This document shows, piece by piece, positions 34,234-43,262 of a stretch of 43,358 nucleotides of DNA (positions within the stretch are counted from its first letter, which is position 1; every line of letters starts with the position of its first letter). A program made the translations under genes and the position numbers. Below the pieces are notes generated by a model, which saw nothing but the letters and a program-made list of their open reading frames with translations, searched no databases and was not told the origin of the DNA. The stretch comes from Enterovibrio nigricans DSM 22720 (lineage in GTDB: Bacteria; Pseudomonadota; Gammaproteobacteria; Enterobacterales; Vibrionaceae): the NCBI RefSeq assembly GCF_900167155.1, contig NZ_FUXU01000036.1:1-43358 (forward strand), in the 5' to 3' direction.

Positions 34234-34266
34234 TTCACATTTCAAGAATGAAGTATCGCGAGGTAT

Positions 34267-36093
34267 TTACTCTCGATCTTGGTCAAAATCACCATGGAAG
34301 TGCCCGTGATCTGCCACTTCACGCGATGCCGACTTGATCTTCTCACCGATTCGATGTTCATGCTCATGGCCATCATTATCTACCGACAACGTACGTAGCG
34401 TTCTTTGTTGCGGTGCTGGAGCCTCATTTTGCGTATCCGCATAGAGGTCTTCACTCATCGCATAAAACGTCGCAACGTACGCCATTGCACGCGAATTCAT
34501 CGTCAGCGCGTTGTTGGCAACGTTATTCAAGTCATCACACGCTTGGTGATAACACTTGTCGTATGCCACATCGATTTCGCCACCAAATTGCTCAACTTCT
34601 TCCGCCGATTTGAGTTTTTCAGCCCCTGTAAACAAACCACCAAACGCGATTCCCCAATCAGCGAAACCGGAGTAGTCCGAACGTTTAGAGAGTGCTTGAG
34701 GCACTGTCGACTCGTCTTTCTTGGTAAAGAACTCGTTGAACATTCCCTCGATATGCGCGGTCCCTTCTGGTGGCTCAAAGTCATCAGGATACGCATTGTC
34801 AGGGCTGTCCTTGGTATCCGACAAGTCACCATCCATCACACCATAGATGTAATTGGGCGAACCTATCATGTCGAAGTTTAAGTACATTTTTACCGGATTG
34901 ATTTCTAAGTATCTCGCTTCAATCAATTCGCGATGTTCAGCCGTTAGTTCGCTAGGATCGGTAATACCGAGTTCTTCCATGATTTGCGTCTGCGCATCTT
35001 GATAGTACGCACCGAACACTTCATTGGTGTAATATTCAGACCCTACCAACCCTGCTTCTTCGGCAGCCCACCACGCAAAACGCACTTTGTTTTTCTGATG
35101 GACAGGCAAACGCTTCAGTTTCTTTTTCAGGCGTATGGCGTACTCAAGCACACCCGCAGACCCGGAACCATTATCATTGATACCCGGCCCTTCAGGTACC
35201 GAGTCCAAATGCGCCCCCAGCATTACAATTTGATCTGGGTTTCCGCCCTTGGTTTCTGCAATCACGTTTTGCGTCACAACGACATCATCTTTAACACCGA
35301 TGTTCAACGCAGCGGCAATCGCATCACCACCACCTTGTAGCGCGTCATACCAGCCTTTTCCAAGATCATATCTTGCACCAAATGCCGGAATAGTGGCCGC
35401 AGAATCGCTGCCCAGAGTACCATTTACAACGCCTTTTCTACCGTCGCTGTTGCCTTGATTGAATACTATCGCCCCCACTGCCCCAGCAGCTTCAGCGTTC
35501 ACGACTTTGGCATTAAAGGTACAACCCCCACGCTGGATGACAGCAACCTTGCCAGACACATCGACACCGTCAAAATCTGAGGCTGTACAAGCATCGGTAT
35601 CATCATAATCCGCTGAGTCGAAATCAAAATCGGGTGTTACAAAGGCGATTTCAGCGTTTAATGCACCGTCCGAGCTCCCTGAATAGGACATCGCAGCATA
35701 ATCAGCAGGAATATCATCCGTCGCATCACGAACATGCACTAAGGATTGCCCGTTAACCGTGAGTGTTGTTCCGTCTAGCTCAATCCAACTTCGAAAATCG
35801 AACGGTTGTAAGGTCACGTCATAGCCATGCCTTTCTAACTTTTGCTTTATGTAATCAACGGAGTTTTCATATCCGTCAGTGCCAGCGGCTCGGGTGGTTG
35901 AGTTGCCGTCTTCCGTCGCAACAGCAGCACCTTCCATTGCCTCAAGGTGATCAACCAGCCTTTTTTCTTTGATTGCTTTACTGACTTTTTTCGCGACCCA
36001 ACGAGGGTCTTCACACCCTGAAAAGCCCGTCAACAAGGCCGCACTCACCACAATAAGAGTGACCTTTTTTACATTTGAATTGAATGTACTCAT
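34267..36093 (-). CDS. M28-family aminopeptidase with PA domain, predicted lipoprotein
   Basis: A 608-aa secreted zinc peptidase. The N-terminus is a lipoprotein signal with lipobox F-S-G-C27. A PA (protease-associated) insert lies at about 145-250 (VSGKVAVIQRGGCTFNAKVV). The M28 ligands are all present: H295 (GAHLDS), D307 (GINDNGSGSAG), E345-E346 (WWAAEEAGLVG), D408 (LNFDMIGSPN) and H516 (KCYHQACD). It should remove N-terminal residues from peptides outside the inner membrane. The last 36 residues are His- and acid-rich (HEHEHR, DHGHFHGDFDQD), unlike the rest. The gene is monocistronic and convergent with the AraC gene. Confidence 0.9.
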   Translation of the reverse strand: MSTFNSNVKKVTLIVVSAALLTGFSGCEDPRWVAKKVSKAIKEKRLVDHLEAMEGAAVATEDGNSTTRAAGTDGYENSVDYIKQKLERHGYDVTLQPFDFRSWIELDGTTLTVNGQSLVHVRDATDDIPADYAAMSYSGSSDGALNAEIAFVTPDFDFDSADYDDTDACTASDFDGVDVSGKVAVIQRGGCTFNAKVVNAEAAGAVGAIVFNQGNSDGRKGVVNGTLGSDSAATIPAFGARYDLGKGWYDALQGGGDAIAAALNIGVKDDVVVTQNVIAETKGGNPDQIVMLGAHLDSVPEGPGINDNGSGSAGVLEYAIRLKKKLKRLPVHQKNKVRFAWWAAEEAGLVGSEYYTNEVFGAYYQDAQTQIMEELGITDPSELTAEHRELIEARYLEINPVKMYLNFDMIGSPNYIYGVMDGDLSDTKDSPDNAYPDDFEPPEGTAHIEGMFNEFFTKKDESTVPQALSKRSDYSGFADWGIAFGGLFTGAEKLKSAEEVEQFGGEIDVAYDKCYHQACDDLNNVANNALTMNSRAMAYVATFYAMSEDLYADTQNEAPAPQQRTLRTLSVDNDGHEHEHRIGEKIKSASREVADHGHFHGDFDQDRE

Positions 36094-36783
36094 AGAAACA
36101 GTCCTTTTATTTGACGTTACTAGTCAAGCATTCAAAATAAGCAGCAACCAGAACCAAAAAAAATCAACCCATCCAAAGTTAGGGATGACTCACAAATTCA
36201 TCTCACTAACAAATGCATTAATTAACCATATTTGTTACCAATATTTATACACAGTCTTATTAATTAAATTAGATTTGTAAGAAGCGTTAAAACAAACAAA
36301 CTCACTTTTCTCTCATAAGTATTTAAACAGAAGAAAAAAATGCCCATTTTAAACACTATCCCTCAACACGATGATTAAACATCGCGTGAATACCCATGCA
36401 GCACTATCACAGTGCGGAACGCGACTTTAACGAGGAAACAGGGGTAATCAGGAGGATTCTGTCTCAATAGTGAATTTTTATGTCTGAATTTCTTTATATG
36501 CACACATGTTCATCGTTGAATCAGAAAAACACAACCAATAGGAAATAGCACACCCACACTTTCCCCATTAAATAGCATTAACCCTAAAGAATATCGAGCC
36601 GTCACACTCTGAAACAATTATCATAAAGGAAATGAGTGGCGGGCTAATAAAGCCTGCCATTTTCTTTAATTCCACCTAACAAATATTCGACAACTCAGTA
36701 TCTGGCACAATGCTGGATACATCACGACCAAGAATAAGCCGCCCCAAAAGAGGAAAAAAGCAACGAGTTGTTAGCCGTCTACA
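36094..36783. other. Long gene-free AT-rich intergenic region
   Basis: No convincing gene lies in these 690 bases on either strand. They hold the upstream region of the M28 peptidase gene and the downstream region of the RNase T2 gene. One hairpin with terminator form lies at 36636-36668 (listed separately). A small RNA is possible but not supported beyond that. Confidence 0.6.
36636..36668. terminator. Hairpin with plus-strand terminator form in a gene-free region
   Basis: TGGCGGGCT and AGCCTGCCA form a 9-bp stem (one G-U pair) with loop AATAA, followed on the plus strand by TTTTCTTTAATT. No plus-strand gene precedes it. It might end an unannotated transcript, or serve the RNase T2 gene on the minus strand, where the tail is only CTCATTTCCTTT. 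Confidence 0.5.
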
Positions 36784-37476
36784 CTATCGTTTTTTCTTGG
36801 GGCAAGACATCACTTGGAAATTAGTGTCAAAACAGATACCAAACTCATGTCGTGTTTGGTGAAGCCAAATGTGTTTGAGTTCAGGGTTATTGTCTCTCAT
36901 CCAGCGCATTGCACGCTTTGCATTTAATTCGCTCGGTGGCACTTCAAATCTCTGCGCCAGAGACAACGCTTTATCAAAGTATTCTTTCGCAGAATCAAAA
37001 TCGCACGCCCCATGCTTTTCCCATTGTCCTTGAAGCAGCTTAGTGCCTGGGCTCATACACAAGTAAGGTTCGATGGTATTTAGTGGAAGAGGCTTCAAGT
37101 CTCCCTTACAAAATCTCGGGTGTCCTTTGTTATTTCCTGATTTGTAGGCTGTTTCTGATTCACCCCAAAGTCCGTGAACAACCCAACCGAAATCATTGTC
37201 AGATTGACATTGAAACTTCACACCCTGATCGCGATTTTTTCGTGCCATATAATCACAAAAGCGCGGAGAATTTGAATACACCAACAAGAAGAAATCTGTA
37301 TCTACCTGTTTATTTTGGTAATCCAACCGATTGTCATAGTGTTTGTTGAGTAGCCCAGCCTCGATATTACAGCTTGTCCCTGCATATCTATCTCCCGCAA
37401 CAGACACGCCAACAATCGAAAAAGAAAGGGTAACGAGCAAACAAAGTCGCAGTAAGTTCCTGAATAAAGTAGCCAC
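36784..37476 (-). CDS. RNase T2 family endoribonuclease (RNase I-like), exported
   Basis: A 230-aa protein with a signal peptide (about residues 1-27). It carries the T2 signature CAS1 as FGWVVHGLWG (H101) and CAS2 as GQWEKHGAC (K154, H155). Several cysteines suggest disulfides in the periplasm. The usual CAS2 is HEWxKHG; here the His-Glu pair is Gly150-Gln151, so one catalytic His and the Glu appear replaced. It would degrade RNA non-specifically in the periplasm or outside. The gene is monocistronic. Confidence 0.85.
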   Translation of the reverse strand: MATLFRNLLRLCLLVTLSFSIVGVSVAGDRYAGTSCNIEAGLLNKHYDNRLDYQNKQVDTDFFLLVYSNSPRFCDYMARKNRDQGVKFQCQSDNDFGWVVHGLWGESETAYKSGNNKGHPRFCKGDLKPLPLNTIEPYLCMSPGTKLLQGQWEKHGACDFDSAKEYFDKALSLAQRFEVPPSELNAKRAMRWMRDNNPELKHIWLHQTRHEFGICFDTNFQVMSCPKKKR

Positions 37477-37571
37477 GTATTCTCCTCAACGTTTTGGGGC
37501 AGTCTCTTTGCGCGAAAGATAGCGTTGCTCCCCCAAAAAGTCACATTAAATCGCGGTCAACTTCACATTGT

Positions 37572-38066
37572 TCAGGGCAACCGCTTTAAAGATGCAGGAA
37601 CAATAAGCTTATGCACCGGCCCAACAAAAAGCATATAGACACGACCAAGGGTGTTTTTAACATGCACCACAGTACTCGCGGTCACGGTTACCTCACTGCC
37701 ATTGGGTTGAATGTGAAAAGAGAGTTTAACGTCAAGGTGCTTGTCTCTGTCTTCCATGATCACCTCCGTCTGCGATTTATAAATCATTTGGAAAATCCCG
37801 ACCTGATCACCAACGTGGTACTCGTCAGCGGTTTTGGGAGGACTAAAATCATCGAAGTTACCAAGGTGTTTAAGTCCGATTTTAGAAACCAATGTGTTTC
37901 GTAACTTCATCAAGTTGCTAATCCAAGCCGGTGTGTTCGCCATCACTTTCAGGTAGATATCCATGGCGCTTTCACCGGAATAGGCGATAACCTGTGAGTG
38001 ATTATCCGCAAAAGATGCATCATCGCTGTAACTGTTCAGTTCCGTGAATGCCGGAATTCCTTTCAT
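37572..38066 (-). CDS. DUF2867-like protein, function unknown
   Basis: A 164-aa soluble protein with a beta-rich pattern that I believe belongs to the DUF2867 family (segments such as MDIYLKVMANTPAWISNLMKLRN and GRVYMLFVGPVHKLIVP). No catalytic motif is visible. In this family the fold is thought to be lipid- or ligand-binding (START-like), but no function is established. The ATG at 38066 follows AGAGAG. A perfect 17-bp dyad lies 73 bases upstream, between this gene and the NRAMP gene. Confidence 0.65.
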   Translation of the reverse strand: MKGIPAFTELNSYSDDASFADNHSQVIAYSGESAMDIYLKVMANTPAWISNLMKLRNTLVSKIGLKHLGNFDDFSPPKTADEYHVGDQVGIFQMIYKSQTEVIMEDRDKHLDVKLSFHIQPNGSEVTVTASTVVHVKNTLGRVYMLFVGPVHKLIVPASLKRLP

Positions 38067-38138
38067 GTGTTCTCTCTGTCGTCTTTTTTCACTCTTTTCT
38101 GCACCCTACTCACCCTAATTAACCCCCCGTCAATAAAC

Positions 38139-38155
38139 AATGACGATTCGTCATT
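38139..38155. promoter_or_regulatory. Perfect 17-bp dyad in the DUF2867/NRAMP divergent region
   Basis: AATGACGATTCGTCATT has 7-bp perfect arms around a 3-base centre. It is 73 bases upstream of the DUF2867-like gene and about 300 bases before the NRAMP gene. The form fits a TetR- or MarR-type operator. No such regulator gene is nearby. Confidence 0.5.
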
Positions 38156-38389
38156 TTCTTATGTTTTCGTCTATATACATCCAGATTCGTCGTCAATATC
38201 TCACTCTTTTGGGTGGAGAAATCTGACAACCTAGGCAATCGTTTGCATCGCACTGAAACGGACCCGATATTTATTTCACAACGATTGAAATAAAGTGTTT
38301 GACTTACTTTTTCGAACGCACTAACATCCGCGCCCAGCAAAAACGGTCTTCTACACAGGCCGCGTTTTCAAAGGGTTAACGCCCTTATG

Positions 38390-38424
38390 TCAGCTGATCC
38401 CGGTCAGTTGCTTTTCCTTTTTTT
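38390..38424 (+). terminator. Possible attenuator in the NRAMP gene leader
   Basis: CAGCTGA and TCAGTTG form a 7-bp stem (one G-U pair) around TCCCGG, followed by CTTTTCCTTTTTTT. This terminator-like structure lies only about 40 bases before the NRAMP start codon, in the leader rather than after a gene. A second small hairpin (AAGGG/CCCTT) lies just upstream, so alternative folding is possible. No known riboswitch class was recognised. Confidence 0.5.
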
Positions 38425-38458
38425 ATAAATAGGGAAACAACAAAATTTCGGAATCGGC

Positions 38459-39680
38459 ATGACCACGCAAACACACGCTTCAAACGCATCATCCTGGCAA
38501 ACAAAAGCAATCCTAAGCGTCGCATTTTTGATGGCGACGACCTCTGTAGGTCCCGGCTTTCTGACTCAAACCGCTGTATTCACCAACATCTACAAAATTG
38601 ACATGGCTTTCCCTGTCTTCGCTTCCATGTTTATCACCTTCGGTATTGTGATGAACTTGTGGCGCATCGTGGGTGTTTCTGGTCTGCGCATTCAAGACAT
38701 TGCAAACAAAATTGCACCGGGCGCAGGCTACTTCATTGGTATTCTGTTGGCGCTGGGCGCGGTTGCGTTCAATTTTGGTAACGTCAGCGGTGCGGCACTG
38801 GGTATCAATGTACTGACGGGTGTAGACACCACTTGGGGTGCACTATTCACGGGTGTGGTGGGTTGTTTGTTGTTTGTTGTTTGTGGTTCACAACGCATCT
38901 AAACGCATGGACCAAATGGCACGCTACTTGGGACTATTCATGATTGTCCTGATTGCCTACGTCGCCATGACTAGCCTGCCACCGTTAGGTGAAACATTGG
39001 CTGCAGCTGTTCTTCCAAGCGATATGGGCAACCTTTTGCTTCCAACGTTAACGATCGTTGGTGGTGCGGTGGGCGGTTACTATACCGGTGCACAACGTCT
39101 TGTTGATATTGGCCTTCAAGGCAAACAGAACGTTGATTCAATCAAAACAGCGGCATGGGCGGGCATTTCCATCGCCGTCGTTATCCGCATTCTTTTGTTC
39201 CTCGCCGTATTCGGTGTGATCGCATCGGGCGCAGTGCTAGATGCTTCTAACCCAGCCGCTGATGCGTTCCGTCAAGGCGCAGGCGAAGTCGGTTACTTCA
39301 TCTTTGGCCTTGTCCTGTTTGTCGCTTCAATCACGTCAGTTGTCGGTAACTCCTACATGGCAATTTCACTGATTAAAACCCTGTTCCCTGTGGTTGCTCG
39401 CAATGAAAAAGCATGGTGTTGTGGTTTTATCATAGTGACCAGCGTGGGCACAGTAATGATGAACATGCCAATTCTTCTGCTGATGCTGGCAGGTCTTGTA
39501 AACAGTATTATCCTACCTGTTGTACTGGCATTTGTTCTTGCTGCAACCCGCCGTAAAGACATCGTGGGTGATTATAAACACCCTGTATATCTGTCCGTCA
39601 TCGGAGCGATGATCGTGGTGGTAATGGCGGCAGCAAGCTTAAGCAATGTCAACGGCTTCATTGCAAAGTTCATCGGCTAA
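38459..39680 (+). pseudogene. NRAMP-family metal transporter, frameshifted by a 7-bp tandem repeat
   Basis: Two overlapping frames (38459-38902 and the frame ending at 39680) together encode one 404-aa, 11-segment transporter once 7 bases are removed. The break is at three tandem copies of TGTTTGT (38864-38884); two copies restore GCLLFVVHNASKRMDQM. The protein is an unusual NRAMP: segment 1 reads SVGPGFLTQTAVFTN where metal transporters such as MntH have the DPGN metal site, and segment 6 has IVGGAVGGYY where MPH is normal. It resembles the B. subtilis YcsG branch, from memory. Its ion is therefore uncertain. A possible attenuator precedes it and a terminator follows. Confidence 0.87.
38864..38884. 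repeat. Heptanucleotide tandem repeat (three copies) inside the NRAMP gene
   Basis: TGTTTGT is repeated exactly three times in a row. With three copies the reading frame closes soon afterwards at 38902; with two copies the NRAMP protein is continuous. A unit of 7 is not a multiple of 3, so gain or loss of a copy switches the frame. Confidence 0.9.
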
Positions 39681-39703
39681 TTTATACCTTTACCCATTGA
39701 CCC

Positions 39704-39737
39704 AAGGGCTTCAGGAGTAACGCTGAGGCCCTTTTTG
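39704..39737 (+). terminator. Terminator of the NRAMP gene
   Basis: AAGGGCTTCAG and CTGAGGCCCTT form an 11-bp stem (one G-U pair) with an 8-base loop and a short T-run, 24 bases after the stop codon. Confidence 0.8.
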
Positions 39738-39929
39738 TTATCCCCTTCACCTTTATCTCCTTTCACTCGAACCTCACTACGACATTGGCAAGCTATATGC
39801 AGTAGCTCCACTATCTATTCGTTCCCTAATTATTTAGGCCCAAATGCGTAAAAAGACGTCATTTTGACTCTCAAACTGACGTTTGGTATGCAGAATGGGA
39901 AAGCGAGAATAACGGTAGGAGTACGTTGC

Positions 39930-41754
39930 ATGCCTCATTTACCTCTGTGGTTTAAATACACCTTGTCGGTGTTGTCGATTACGCTTGCGCTCAGTTATCT
40001 CTCCGGAGAAGTGGTTCGAAACTATGAGACAACCTACCTTGAAAAACAAATGGATGCGCAAATTCGTGCCAATTTTCTCGCCCTCACTGAAGCCCTTTCA
40101 GATGATGTTCTCGCCGAGCAAAGTGGCGCGCTCAACGCAAAGCTCGATCGCATGGCACAACATTATCCTGACCTTTGTTACATTTCGATCGTCTCCCAAC
40201 GTGACACTGAAATTGGCCAATGGGGAGATCGACCTCATGACGATAACCCCATGGCGCTCAACTTCAGCAATCTGGTTGAATATGAAGGCCGCTCTATCGG
40301 AACCATGAGAATTTCGATGAGTAAAAAGCAAATGCTGGCAGACATCTCAAAGCACGTTGAAGAAGTCCGAATATACTCAGCCGGCCTATTGATCACCCTC
40401 GCCTTAATGACGATGTTCATTTCACAATATCTCGTACTTTCTCCCCTTTCGCGAATCAACAAGCGACTGGTTAACATGTCTTATACCGATGAAGTTTTAG
40501 ATACAAAAAGCGATGAACTGATCAGATTAAATAATGGGGTGAACGTACTAGAGCGCCTGCTAAACCAACATGTAAAACGAGAAGCAGAGCTTGTCGATGC
40601 GAAGAAGAATGCGGATTCAGCTAACGTAGCCAAATCGCAATTTATTGCCACAATGAGCCACGAAATTAGGACGCCGATGAATGCCATTATGGGCGCTCTC
40701 GACATTCTTCAGGAAGCCGACATCCCCGAACACTGCCAACCCCTCGTGGAAATGGCTGATGATGCTGCCAATCTGTTGCTAAGCCAGCTCAACGATGTTC
40801 TGGACTATTCGAAAATAGACATTGGCGCATTGGATCTGCACGAAACTGAGTTTGATGTGAGTGAGATGAGTAAGAACGTCCTCGCGCTATTTCAGAGCTC
40901 GGCGAAAAAAAAAGGCATCACCTTGCTGCTGGATGACGATCTGAACCATCGATTTCTTGCCACTTGTGACAAGGGGAAATTGTCACAAGTACTGACTAAT
41001 TTGGTATCAAACGCCATGAAATTTACCGAAGAAGGTGAAGTTGAAGTCGTCCTCAGTCACGGATTTCCCAAAGGGCTAAAAATACAAGTGAGAGACTCCG
41101 GTATTGGGATTGCACCAGAGCATCGCCAAATCATTTTCGAACCCTTCACACAAAAAGACGGCACTTTCTCTCGAATTCATGGCGGCACAGGCATGGGGCT
41201 TGCAATATCTCAACGACTCGTCTCCCTCATGGGAGGCGAATTAACCTTATGCAGCCAAGTCAGCGACGGGAGTGAGTTTACTGTATTGCTTCCTTGCGCC
41301 ATGCGCTTCCCCGAAGAAACCGAAATATACGCTGAAACGAGAAAAGCCTATCGCACCAAGGACACGGTAGAAATCTTGATAGTCGAAGATAACCCCGCCA
41401 ACCAATTGGTCGCACGCACCATCCTTGAGCTATCAGGGTTCAGAGTGACAACCGCAAGTAATGGATAAAGAGGCCATTGAAGCGATTAAGCAGCGAAAGT
41501 TTGCGTTGGTTCTAATGGATCTTCAAATGCCTGAAATGGACGGATTCGAAGCCTGTAAAGAGATCCGGGAACTTGACGAACAGAGTAATGCACTACCGAT
41601 TCTTGCAATGACCGCGAATGTCAGCCAACAAGACCGAGATCGTTGCAAACGCGTGGGCATGGATGACTTCATCGCAAAGCCTGTCAATCGGCGCACTATG
41701 CTTGACATGATTGACAATTGGATGGGTAAGCAACACGACGTTTTTGATGCGTAA
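39930..41754 (+). pseudogene. Hybrid sensor histidine kinase, frameshifted inside the receiver domain
   Basis: If one base is removed near 41465, the two frames (39930-41468 and 41461-41754) encode a 607-aa hybrid kinase. It has membrane segments at about 9-27 and 149-171 around a 120-residue periplasmic sensor, then a phosphoacceptor domain with H244 (ATMSHEIRTPMNA). The ATPase domain has NLVSNAMKFTEEGE, DSGIGIAPEH and GGTGMGLAIS. A receiver domain follows, with phosphoacceptor Asp in LVLMDLQMPEMDG and Lys in FIAKPVNRR. The break is at AATGGATAAAGAG, where an extra T creates a stop; removing it gives TASNGKEAIEAIKQ. The second frame's ATG overlaps the stop, so reinitiation could make a partial receiver. 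The ATG at 39930 has TAGGAG before it. Confidence 0.87.
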
Positions 41755-42028
41755 TCGCGACTTGATTTATGCGGCGACACACATTTCTCGCCGCGTAAAT
41801 CCTTTTTACTGAACCTTTCTGGGATCTCTCATAAATCGTTAAAAAATCGTTTACTTTTCAATTTTGCCTCTCTGAAATTTGACCGTTCCTCCAGACATTA
41901 CTAGCTTGTGTTTATACAGTATGCACACCGCTCATTACCTCAACGTCTGCCGTAAACGGTAATGAATGAAACCGCTAATTCAAATGCCCACTAATCACGG
42001 TGCTTCTTTATTGAGCTGGGAGGTTGTC

Positions 42029-43045
42029 ATGGAAGTATTTGTTCGTCGATTACCGAAAGTTGAACTTCATCTGCATATCGAAGGCGCCTTGGAGCCGGAG
42101 TTGATGTTCGAAATGGCCGAAAGAAACGGTATTCCTTTACCCTATGAAACAGTCGAAGACGCGAGAAAAGCTTACCAATTTGAAGATCTCCAATCCTTCT
42201 TGGATATCTACTACCAAGGCGCGAATGTTCTCGTCACAGAAAGAGATTTTTTCGACCTAACATGGGCCTACTTACTGCGCTGTAAAGCGGACAACGTCAT
42301 TCACACCGAAATTTTCTTTGACCCACAGACACACACAGTCAGAGGTATTGACTTCGACACAGTCATCAATGGTATCTACCATGCGCTGCGCCAAGGCGAA
42401 AAAGAGCTCGGTATCACCAGCAAACTTATCCTGTGTTTCTTGCGGCATTTGTCAGAAGAGGAAGCCTTTGAAACACTGTCTCAGGCAGAGCCTCATCTGA
42501 ATCGAATCGTTGGTGTTGGGTTGGATTCATCGGAAATCGGGCATCCACCCGCTAAATTCCAACGTGTATTTGCGAAAGCAATGTCGATGGGGTTAAAAAC
42601 CGTCGCTCACGCGGGAGAAGAAGGCCCAGCAAACAACATTTGGGATGCGTTGTCTCTGCTGAATGTCAGCCGTGTTGATCACGGTGTGCAATGCACGCAA
42701 GATCCCATACTTGTCGCAGAGCTTGCCAAAACTCGAATGCCTTTGACGGTCTGCCCACTTTCAAACGTTAAACTTCGGGTTTTTGACACCATGGAGGACC
42801 ACAATATCCTAACGCTGTTAGATAAAGGATTGTGCGTCACTGTAAACTCTGATGACCCCGCATTTTTTGGGGGCTATATGACAGACAACTTTCTCGCGTT
42901 GACACATGCGCTGAGTCCGAGCAAACACCAACTGGTACAACTGACGAAAAACGCCATTGAAGCGTCATTCATCAGCGATGAAGAAGCCCGCCAGTTAAAC
43001 GCTCAGCTCGATGATTTTTGGCAAAACCACGGGGATGGACATTAA
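42029..43045 (+). CDS. add: Adenosine/adenine deaminase family protein
   Basis: A 338-aa zinc hydrolase of the adenosine deaminase superfamily. The metal-binding HLHIEG lies near the N-terminus ([16 protein letters not shown]), with further ligands and catalytic residues in [11 protein letters not shown] (His and Glu), SRVDHGVQC (His) and [12 protein letters not shown] (Asp). It converts adenine or adenosine to the hypoxanthine form for purine salvage. The EIGHPPAKF segment and overall pattern resemble the adenine-deaminase (Aah1-like) branch more than classical Add, so adenine may be the real substrate. The frame opens at 41966, but the ATG at 42029 has GGGAGG at the right distance and gives the family start. 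Confidence 0.88.
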   Translation: MEVFVRRLPKVELHLHIEGALEPELMFEMAERNGIPLPYETVEDARKAYQFEDLQSFLDIYYQGANVLVTERDFFDLTWAYLLRCKADNVIHTEIFFDPQTHTVRGIDFDTVINGIYHALRQGEKELGITSKLILCFLRHLSEEEAFETLSQAEPHLNRIVGVGLDSSEIGHPPAKFQRVFAKAMSMGLKTVAHAGEEGPANNIWDALSLLNVSRVDHGVQCTQDPILVAELAKTRMPLTVCPLSNVKLRVFDTMEDHNILTLLDKGLCVTVNSDDPAFFGGYMTDNFLALTHALSPSKHQLVQLTKNAIEASFISDEEARQLNAQLDDFWQNHGDGH

Positions 43046-43262
43046 GTCCTAGGATTTGATTTTTCCGCATAACCCCGCATTCGGCAACAAAACCAAATAT
43101 ACGTTGGTACGACACTCTCGGTACTGCATTTGCTGTACCGAAATCGACGTAAATCGTTACCCGTCAAAGACGTTATCGTACTTTTCACACTCCTACTCAT
43201 CATCATTGAGGTGACGTTCATAGGCGTTCACACGAATCACATGATTTGGCTATACCGACAGC
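43046..43262. other. Gene-free stretch between the deaminase gene and the right IS end
   Basis: No gene was seen. A weak hairpin (CGGTAC and GTACCG, 43119-43140) lacks a T-run on both strands. The last 9 bases before the IS (ACCGACAGC) would be its target-duplication copy if it inserted here. Confidence 0.5.

Noticed and set aside
43119-43140. Hairpin after the deaminase gene as a terminator
   Set aside because: The stem has a mismatch and there is no T-run on either strand.
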